Origin: an uncultured Rhodovulum sp.
GTDB lineage: Bacteria > Pseudomonadota > Alphaproteobacteria > Rhodobacterales > Rhodobacteraceae
Reading direction: 5' to 3'
Length of the DNA: 20,232 bases
Assembly: GCA_946221765.1 (NCBI GenBank)
Contig: CAMIMK010000020.1
Coordinates: 1 to 20,232, forward strand
Part shown: piece by piece, positions 15,140 to 20,232 of the stretch
Position numbering within the stretch: position 1 is the first letter of the stretch
Layout of the letters: each line of letters opens with the position of its first letter
Made by a program: the position numbers and the translations under genes
Notes under the pieces: generated by a model
What the model was told of the DNA's origin: nothing
Database searches by the model: none
The model's input: only the letters and a program-made list of their open reading frames with translations

Positions 15140-15925
15140 ATGACGGCACACGGTGGCAAGGGGCCCGGCGGCCCGAAGGGAAGCTCGGGGTCGGGGTCCG
15201 GCTCGGGGCGCGGGCAGCGGGAACTCAGGGTCCGGGTCAAGACGGCCAAGGGCCGGCGCCTGTCCTCCACCCTCTGGCTCGAGCGCCAGCTGAACGACCC
15301 CTATGTCGCCCGGGCGCGGGCCGAGGGCTATCGCAGCCGTGCGGCCTTCAAGCTCATCGAGATCGACGACCGCTTCGGATTCCTGAAGCCCGGGGTCCGC
15401 GTCGTCGACCTCGGCGCGGCGCCGGGCGGCTGGGTGCAGGTGGCGGTCGAGCGGGTCAATGCGCTCGGCGCCCGCAAGGGCCGCAAGGTCGGCCGGGTGC
15501 TCGGCGTCGACCTCCAGCCGATCGAGACCATCCAGGGCGCCGAGCTGATGGAACTCGACTTCCTGGAGGAAGGGGCCGACCGCGCCGTGCGCGACCGGCT
15601 CGGGGGACCGGCCGAGGCGGTCATTTCCGACATGGCGGCGCCGGCCTCCGGCCATCCCCAGACCGACCACCTCAGGATCATGGGCCTCTGCGAGGCTGCG
15701 GCGGAATTCGCGATGGACGTGCTGGAACCCGGCGGCACCTTCGTCGCCAAGGTGCTGGCGGGCGGCGCGGAGGCGTCGCTGGTGGCGCGGCTGAACCGCG
15801 CCTTCGCGAAGGTACAGCATGTGAAACCACCGGCAAGCCGTTCGGATTCCTCGGAAAAATACCTGATCGCCACGGGGTTCCGCGGCCATCCCGACAGGTC
15901 CGGGCCGTCCGCTCAGGACTCCTGA
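15140..15925 (+). CDS. rlmE: 23S rRNA 2'-O-methyltransferase RlmE (FtsJ/RrmJ)
   Basis: A 261-residue SAM-dependent enzyme that methylates the 2'-O of U2552 (E. coli numbering) in the 23S rRNA A-loop, needed for late 50S assembly. The SAM-binding motif is DLGAAPGGW (90-98). The catalytic K-D-K-E tetrad is intact: K71 in SRAAFKL, D164 in SDMAAP, K204 in FVAKVL and E239 in SDSSEKYL. The protein is longer than E. coli RlmE (209) because of a Gly/Ser-rich, basic N-terminal extension (about residues 5-40), common in alphaproteobacteria and perhaps RNA-binding. The ATG follows the ppx stop by 16 bases, with GAGACGAG acting as a modest ribosome binding site; the two genes form an operon. Confidence 0.95.
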   Translation: MTAHGGKGPGGPKGSSGSGSGSGRGQRELRVRVKTAKGRRLSSTLWLERQLNDPYVARARAEGYRSRAAFKLIEIDDRFGFLKPGVRVVDLGAAPGGWVQVAVERVNALGARKGRKVGRVLGVDLQPIETIQGAELMELDFLEEGADRAVRDRLGGPAEAVISDMAAPASGHPQTDHLRIMGLCEAAAEFAMDVLEPGGTFVAKVLAGGAEASLVARLNRAFAKVQHVKPPASRSDSSEKYLIATGFRGHPDRSGPSAQDS

Positions 15926-15931
15926 CATCGC

Positions 15932-15975
15932 GCAATGTCCTGATCACCGGACGATCCCGTCCGGCTGGACATTGC
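15932..15975. terminator. Nested double hairpin between convergent genes
   Basis: An outer 9-base-pair stem (GCAATGTCC 15932-15940 / GGACATTGC 15967-15975) encloses a 7-base-pair stem (CCGGACG 15947-15953 / CGTCCGG 15958-15964) with an ATCC loop. Both stems are perfect. It fills the gap between the rlmE stop and the stop of the CPBP-family gene and is most simply a bidirectional terminator, although no T-tract is present on either side. Confidence 0.65.
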
Positions 15976-15980
15976 TCCGG

Positions 15981-16622
15981 CTATCGCACGGCGCCGTGGT
16001 AGAAAAAGGTGCCGAGGCCGCTCGTGAACAGGATGCAGCCGGCGACCGCATGCATGGCGACGGCGGTCGGAAAGCCGTGCCGGCGATAGCCGATGGCGAA
16101 AAGGATGCCGCCCGCCGTCGTCATGGCGAGCGCAATCCAGTTCCAGAACATCAGATGCGCGAGGCCGAAGACGAAGCCGTTGACGGCCATCGCCACCCGC
16201 GGGCTCGGGAAAAGATCGCCGTAGCGGTGGAAGAACAGCGGCCGGAACAGAAGCTCCTGCGGCAGGGCGGAGAGCAGCGGATAGAGCAGCATCACCATGC
16301 CCCAGAGCCGCAGCGACCGGCGCGGCAGGCCGAAGGCCTGGCCCGGGACGAGCGCCGGGACGAGGATCAGCGCCGCCACCGCCGTCAGCCCCGCGACGAG
16401 CCCGACCGCCCGCCAGTCGATGCCGCCCTCCACCAGCGAGCGCCAGCGAAAGCCCGGCGTCGCGGCCAGCAGGACCAGTCCGATGGCCGCGGCGCAGACG
16501 AGCACCGGCCAGATCCAGAACGGCGGGAACAACGTGGCCGCCGCCAGGGGCAGGACCAGGAACAGCAGCGCGAATTCCGCCGCCCGCCAGCCCGGCAGCC
16601 CGTCCCGCCTCTCAAGAGTCAC
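15981..16622 (-). CDS. CPBP family intramembrane metalloprotease-like protein
   Basis: A polytopic membrane protein of about 213 residues with the three CPBP (CAAX protease and bacteriocin-processing, ABI) motifs. Using the start at 16622: motif 1 is QELLFR at 122-127, motif 2 is FGLAH ending in H156, and motif 3 is MHAVAG with H191. Members resemble the eukaryotic Rce1 protease; most bacterial ones have no known substrate. The first glutamate of the usual EExxxR is glutamine here, so activity should not be taken for granted. Roughly six to seven hydrophobic helices are visible. The start is GTG: the one at 16622 has GAGGG six bases upstream, whereas the more distal GTG at 16670 has no ribosome binding site; the GTG at 16625 is also possible. 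Confidence 0.82.
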   Translation of the reverse strand: MTLERRDGLPGWRAAEFALLFLVLPLAAATLFPPFWIWPVLVCAAAIGLVLLAATPGFRWRSLVEGGIDWRAVGLVAGLTAVAALILVPALVPGQAFGLPRRSLRLWGMVMLLYPLLSALPQELLFRPLFFHRYGDLFPSPRVAMAVNGFVFGLAHLMFWNWIALAMTTAGGILFAIGYRRHGFPTAVAMHAVAGCILFTSGLGTFFYHGAVR

Positions 16623-16767
16623 CACGCGCCCTCGTCCTGTCCTGTCGCCCGGGATGATAGCGCAGGCCACCCGGCCGTCACCAGCCAGAGGCCGACAATC
16701 GACATCGAGACACTTTTATGACAAGGGCTTGGCCTCCCTGTCCGCTCTGCCCGAGACCGTCCCCAGC

Positions 16768-17613
16768 ATGACACCGACCGTCTTTTTCGCCGTGATCGCC
16801 GCCGCCCTGCTGCACGCCGTCTGGAATGCGCTGGTGAAATCCGCGCGGGACAAGCAGGCCGGGATGACCGCGGTGGTGATCGGCCACCTGCCGGCGGCAG
16901 CCCTCGCCCTCGCGATCTTCCCCTGGCCGGCCCCGGAGAGCTGGCCCTGGCTCGGGCTCGGCGTGCTCCTGCATGTCGGGTATCAGCTGTTCCTGCTCAG
17001 CGCCTACCGGCTGGGCGATCTCACGCAGGTCTATCCGATCGCGAGAGGCAGCGCGCCGCTCGTCGTCGCCTTCGTCTCGGTGGCCTTTCTCGGGGTCAGC
17101 CTGCTGCCGCTCGAGATGGTCGCGATCCTCGTGATCACCTGCGGCATCATGAGCCTCACCCTGGTGCGCCATGCCGACGGGTTGCGCAACCGGCGCGCGG
17201 CGGCGATGGCGCTGGCGACCGGGGGATTCATTGCGGCCTACTCGCTGGTCGATGGCACCGGCGCGCGCCTGTCCGGCAGCCCGGTCGCCTATTTCGCCTG
17301 GAACTGCTTCGGCAACGCCCTGATCTTCGTCAGCCTGATGGCGGCGATGCGCCCCGGGATCCTCGCGGCCGTGCGGCAGGCGGGACCGGGCGCGATGCTG
17401 GTCGGGGGCTCGGCATCCTTCGTGGCCTATGCGCTGGTGATCTGGGCCTTCACGCAGGCGCCGATCGCGCTGGTCTCGGCGCTGCGCGAGACCAGCATCG
17501 TCTTCGCGCTCCTGATCGGCGTCACGGTGCTGGGGGAGCGGCTGAACCTCGCGAAGGTCGCTTCGACGATGCTCACGCTGCTCGGTGCCGCCCTCTTGCG
17601 CGCGGCGCGGTAG
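16768..17613 (+). CDS. DMT superfamily transporter (EamA family)
   Basis: A 281-residue integral inner-membrane protein with about ten hydrophobic segments in two five-helix halves, the hallmark of the drug/metabolite transporter superfamily. The first half opens with FFAVIAAALLHAVWNALVK (shortened core LLHAVWNA at about 14-21) and carries the typical YxxGDLTQVYPIARG stretch near 88-102; the second half has ALRETSIVFALLIG with LGERL near its end, the usual EamA ending. Substrates of this family include amino acids, nucleosides and other metabolites; none can be assigned. The ATG at 16768 is the first start that matches the family; there is no good ribosome binding site. It diverges from the CPBP gene and converges on the glycosyltransferase gene. 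Confidence 0.9.
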   Translation: MTPTVFFAVIAAALLHAVWNALVKSARDKQAGMTAVVIGHLPAAALALAIFPWPAPESWPWLGLGVLLHVGYQLFLLSAYRLGDLTQVYPIARGSAPLVVAFVSVAFLGVSLLPLEMVAILVITCGIMSLTLVRHADGLRNRRAAAMALATGGFIAAYSLVDGTGARLSGSPVAYFAWNCFGNALIFVSLMAAMRPGILAAVRQAGPGAMLVGGSASFVAYALVIWAFTQAPIALVSALRETSIVFALLIGVTVLGERLNLAKVASTMLTLLGAALLRAAR

Positions 17614-17635
17614 GCGGGCCACCACCCTGCCCCGG

Positions 17636-18835
17636 TCACAGGCCGCGGATCAGCGTCACCAGCCGGTCGCGGCAGTCCGCGAGTTCGAAGCGGGCGCGGA
17701 TCGTCTCGCGGGCCGCTGCGCGCAGCGGTGCATGGGCCCGCGGGTCCGCGAGGATGTCCGACAGCCGCGCCGCCAGGGCGGGGGCGTCGAAGAAATCGGC
17801 CAGATGGCCGTTCACGCCGTCCTCGATCACCTCCTCGACCGGCGGCGTGCGCGAGCCGACCAGCAGGCAGCCCGCCGCCATCGCCTCCAGCATCGACCAG
17901 GAGAGCACGAAGGGATAGGTGAGATAGACATGCGCGGCCGAGATCTGAAGGACGCGCAGATAATCGGCATAGGCGATCTGGCCGAGGAAATGCACCCGGC
18001 CCGGCGGGAGCTTCACCTCGGCAAGCATCCGCGCGCGATAGCTCTCGCCGGGCGGCAGCCGGCGCCCGTAGCTGACATCGTCGCCCCCCACCACCAGAAC
18101 CGTCGCCCGCGGCCGGGCGGCGAGCAGGTCCGGCAGGGCGCGCATGAAGGTGTGAAAGCCCCGGTAGGGCTCCAGGTTCCGGGCGACATAGGTCACCACC
18201 TCGTCCCCCGGCCTGAGCCGGACGCCGTTCGGCAGGGTCACCGTCGCGCTGGGGTCGGGCCGGACCCGCGCGGTGTCGATCCCGTCATGGATCACCTCGA
18301 TCCGGTCGAGATAGGGCGCGGGATACTGGCGGCGCTGCCAGTCGGTGGGGCTGTAGCCGTGGTCGGCCCCGTCGAGCGCCAGCAGGTGCTGCGCATCCCG
18401 GGTCAGGGCCCGGCAGCGCCCGTCGATGTCGTCCGGGAATTCCGGGTCGAAGCCGACATCGGCGCCCCGGGTGCGGTAGTAGAATTCGCAATAGGCGAGG
18501 AGCTTCGCCTCGCGGAACACCTCCTTCAGGTAGAGCGTCTCGCCCCAGCCCGGATGACCCACGATGACATCGGGCGAAAATCCCGACGCCTGCAACGCCA
18601 GCGCCGCCCGCAGGGCTCCCTGCCCGTTGAGGACGGCCCGCTCGAAATCCCGCAGATAGCCATGGACGCCCTCGGCCGGGCCGCGGTGCGGGCTGTATTC
18701 GACCTTGCGCACCCCGGGCAGGTCCGGCTTTCCCGGCTGGGTGATGAAGACGACCTCGTCGCCCCCGGCCGCGAGGTGGGGGGCGACGTGGCGGAACTGT
18801 CCCGGACAGTTCTGGTGCAGGAAGAGCAGGCGCAA
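17636..18835 (-). CDS. Glycosyltransferase family 4-like protein
   Basis: A 399-residue GT-B glycosyltransferase. The N-terminus MRLLFLHQNCPGQFRHVAPH (core HQNCPGQF at 7-14) is that of the GT4-like group whose members begin with an HQNxPGQF motif and transfer sugars to envelope polysaccharides or lipids. The C-terminal nucleotide-sugar domain is shown by VTYVARNLEPYRGFH near 224-238 and by the SWSMLEAMAAGCLLVGS segment near 322-338, although the glutamate that usually precedes this by eight positions is replaced. The start is TTG at 18835, seven bases after the cysK stop, with no strong ribosome binding site, so translation is probably coupled to cysK. No other polysaccharide gene is nearby; donor and acceptor are unknown. 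Confidence 0.88.
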   Translation of the reverse strand: MRLLFLHQNCPGQFRHVAPHLAAGGDEVVFITQPGKPDLPGVRKVEYSPHRGPAEGVHGYLRDFERAVLNGQGALRAALALQASGFSPDVIVGHPGWGETLYLKEVFREAKLLAYCEFYYRTRGADVGFDPEFPDDIDGRCRALTRDAQHLLALDGADHGYSPTDWQRRQYPAPYLDRIEVIHDGIDTARVRPDPSATVTLPNGVRLRPGDEVVTYVARNLEPYRGFHTFMRALPDLLAARPRATVLVVGGDDVSYGRRLPPGESYRARMLAEVKLPPGRVHFLGQIAYADYLRVLQISAAHVYLTYPFVLSWSMLEAMAAGCLLVGSRTPPVEEVIEDGVNGHLADFFDAPALAARLSDILADPRAHAPLRAAARETIRARFELADCRDRLVTLIRGL

Positions 18836-18842
18836 GCGGCGC

Positions 18843-19919
18843 TCAGCCCATCTGCTGTCCGGGCGTCGACCGCGAGATGGCGAGTTCCGCCTCGTTCATG
18901 TCGGCGCCAAAGGGCTCGAAGAGCGGCGTCGACAGATAGCGCTCGGAGGTGTCGGGCAGCATGGCGAGGATGACCGATCCCTTCGGCGCGGTCTCGGCCA
19001 CCTTCAGCGCCACGGCGAAGGTCGAGCCCCCCGAGACACCGGTCAGGATGCCCTCCTTCGCGGCCAGCTCCCGCGCCCATTTCATCCCCTCCGGCCCGGC
19101 CACGGGAATGAGCGCGTCGTAATAGCTGCCGTCGATCGCCTCCTGCAGGACATGCGGGATGAAATCCGGCGTCCAGCCCTGGATCGGATGCGGCTCGAAG
19201 GCGGGGTGGCTGGCCGCCGGCCCGTTGTCCGGCCCCCGCTCCTGCGGGATGCCCGACCCGACGAGCTGCGCATTCGCAGGCTCCGACAGGATGATCTTCA
19301 GGTCCGGCCAGGTCTTCTTGATGACCCGCCCGACGCCCGAGACCGTGCCGCCCGTGCCATAGCCCGAGACGAAATAGTCGAGCCGCTGGCCCTTGAAATC
19401 GCCGAGGATCTCCTGCGCGGTCGTCGCCTCGTGGATGTCGGCATTGGCCGGGGTCTCGAACTGGCGCGCGTAGAACCAGCCGTTCGCCTCGGCGAGCTCG
19501 CGCGCCTTGCGGTACATGCCGGTGCCCTTCTCGGCCTTGGGCGTCAGGATCACCTTCGCACCGAGAAAGCGCATGAGCTGGCGGCGCTCGACAGAGAAGG
19601 TCTCGACCATGGTGATGACCAGCGGATAGCCCTTGGCCGCGCAGACCATGGCGAGGCCGATCCCGGTATTGCCCGAGGTCGCTTCCACCACCGTCTGGCC
19701 GGGTTTCAGCGCTCCCGACCGTTCGGCCGCATCGATGATGCCGATGGCCAGGCGGTCCTTCACCGAGGCCGCCGGATTGAAGAACTCGCCCTTGACGTAG
19801 AGAGTCACCCCCTCCGGCGCCAGGCGGTTGATCCGGACCACGGGGGTATCGCCGATCGTGTCGAGGATGCTGTCGTAGAGGACGCCTCGGCCGGATGTGG
19901 AGCGCGTTGCATCTGCCAT
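18843..19919 (-). CDS. cysK: Cysteine synthase A (O-acetylserine sulfhydrylase)
   Basis: A 358-residue PLP enzyme that makes cysteine from O-acetylserine and sulfide. The PLP lysine is K54 in NPAASVKDR; the substrate-binding loop is TSGNTG (81-86) and the phosphate-binding loop is GTGGT (188-192). EIHE-like DIHEATTAQEIL near 161-172 and the closing ERYLSTPLF (326-334) are also typical. It is about 35 residues longer than E. coli CysK (323): an insertion near 225-243 (PQERGPDNGPAASHPAFEP) and a C-terminal tail of about 20 residues ending ISRSTPGQQMG. I believe this longer form occurs in other alphaproteobacteria. AAGGAAG lies six bases before the ATG. No cysE is in the window. Confidence 0.94.
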   Translation of the reverse strand: MADATRSTSGRGVLYDSILDTIGDTPVVRINRLAPEGVTLYVKGEFFNPAASVKDRLAIGIIDAAERSGALKPGQTVVEATSGNTGIGLAMVCAAKGYPLVITMVETFSVERRQLMRFLGAKVILTPKAEKGTGMYRKARELAEANGWFYARQFETPANADIHEATTAQEILGDFKGQRLDYFVSGYGTGGTVSGVGRVIKKTWPDLKIILSEPANAQLVGSGIPQERGPDNGPAASHPAFEPHPIQGWTPDFIPHVLQEAIDGSYYDALIPVAGPEGMKWARELAAKEGILTGVSGGSTFAVALKVAETAPKGSVILAMLPDTSERYLSTPLFEPFGADMNEAELAISRSTPGQQMG

Positions 19920-19945
19920 CTTGATCTTCCTTTTCAGGGCCGACC

Positions 19946-19965
19946 GGCGGGGCGCCCGCCCCGCC
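19946..19965 (-). terminator. GC-rich hairpin directly after the partial gene
   Basis: GGCGGGGC-GCCC-GCCCCGCC is a perfect 8-base-pair stem with a 4-base loop that begins at the base next to the stop codon of the right-end gene and ends 26 bases before the cysK start. It could end or attenuate transcription before cysK. No T-tract follows on the minus strand. Confidence 0.5.
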
Positions 19966-20232
19966 TCAGCCCGCGTAGCCGTTGAGCTTGGTCATGACAT
20001 CGGCGATCACCGGCCGGATCACCGGACCGATCGCCACATCGGCCAGCAGCCGGTCGCTCGTGGCGCGCAGTGTCGGCAGGGCACTGCCGAGCTGCCCCTT
20101 GAGCGCGGTCCGGCCCTCGGCCGGCAGGCGGTCGACCGGCCCCTTGAGGCCGTCGAGGGTGATGTCGGCCTCGCGCAGCCGTCCCAGCGCCGCCTCGGCC
20201 GAGGTGGCGTCGGAAATGCTGCCGAGCGTGGA
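19966..20232 (-). CDS. Protein of unknown function (partial, N-terminus beyond the window)
   Basis: Reading from the right edge, an uninterrupted frame of about 88 codons ends with TGA at 19968-19966. The visible part is rich in Ala, Leu, Gly and Asp and appears largely helical, with segments such as ALGRLREADITLDGLKGPVD (core LREADITLDGLKG), LPAEGRTALKGQL and a last helix ending VMTKLNGYAG. There is no cysteine, membrane segment or recognisable catalytic motif. I do not recognise the family. It lies upstream of cysK on the same strand with a 46-base gap that contains a strong hairpin, so it may or may not share a transcript with cysK. Its coding nature rests on the open frame and codon-like composition. 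Confidence 0.65.
   Translation of the reverse strand, partial: STLGSISDATSAEAALGRLREADITLDGLKGPVDRLPAEGRTALKGQLGSALPTLRATSDRLLADVAIGPVIRPVIADVMTKLNGYAG

Noticed and set aside
13726..15270. Long minus-strand frame opposite the ppx gene
   Set aside because: Composition typical of antisense GC-rich shadow; Ppx motifs are clear on the plus strand.
15104..15928. Minus-strand frame opposite rlmE
   Set aside because: RlmE on the plus strand has an intact catalytic tetrad; the opposite frame has no domain.
18705..19985. Plus-strand frame opposite cysK
   Set aside because: Arg/Asp/His-rich shadow; cysK is unambiguous on the minus strand.
1..20232. Mobile elements, CRISPR arrays, defence or toxin-antitoxin genes, tRNAs
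   Set aside because: None was seen on either strand; the region reads as core chromosome.

Overview
The window is a very GC-rich stretch (about two thirds G+C by eye) of what looks like an ordinary alphaproteobacterial chromosome, most likely from the Rhodobacterales. The reasons are the close agreement of the carbamoyl-phosphate synthase large subunit with the Rhodobacteraceae type as I remember it, the NUDIX-Hsp33 pair, the ppx-rlmE pair, and a sigma-EcfG-type promoter (GGAAC-N16-CGTT), which is the alphaproteobacterial general stress consensus. I see no rRNA, tRNA, CRISPR array, insertion sequence, integrase or phage gene. Genes are tightly packed; the longest gap between genes is about 290 bases.

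Layout. From 1 to 1440, on the minus strand, are the redox chaperone Hsp33 and, one base after its stop, a NUDIX hydrolase cut by the window edge. Facing away is a class III CoA-transferase (1567-2760). Convergent with it is a minus-strand ureohydrolase (2854-3816), preceded by a ModE-like molybdate regulator (3974-4765). Divergent from ModE is carB (4940-8233). It is followed by a long nested hairpin, a small secreted protein of unknown function (8423-8734) and a SleB-type cell wall hydrolase with a TTG start (9021-9524).

From 9546 to 13783 everything is on the minus strand. In transcription order it runs: a stress-type protein (13181-13783) behind an EcfG-like promoter, a BON-LysM protein of the Kbp/YgaU type, an acyl-CoA synthetase, and a CorA-type metal channel 11 bases after the synthetase. 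Divergent from this block is the ppx/gppA phosphatase followed by the 23S rRNA methyltransferase rlmE (13993-15925). A CPBP-family membrane protein (minus) and a DMT/EamA transporter (plus) follow. On the far right, on the minus strand in transcription order, are a partial protein of unknown function (19966 to the edge), cysK, and a glycosyltransferase that starts with TTG seven bases after the cysK stop.

Most genes are housekeeping: pyrimidine/arginine precursor synthesis (carB), cysteine synthesis (cysK), rRNA modification (rlmE) and proteostasis (Hsp33). They are mixed with stress and envelope functions (EcfG-type stress gene, BON-LysM protein, SleB hydrolase, CorA). No undescribed multi-gene system is apparent. 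The points of most interest are regulatory: the EcfG-like promoter with its repeat-bearing stress protein, two elaborate nested hairpins at gene ends, a general lack of U-tracts at gene-end hairpins, and palindromes in the leaders of carB and the acyl-CoA synthetase.
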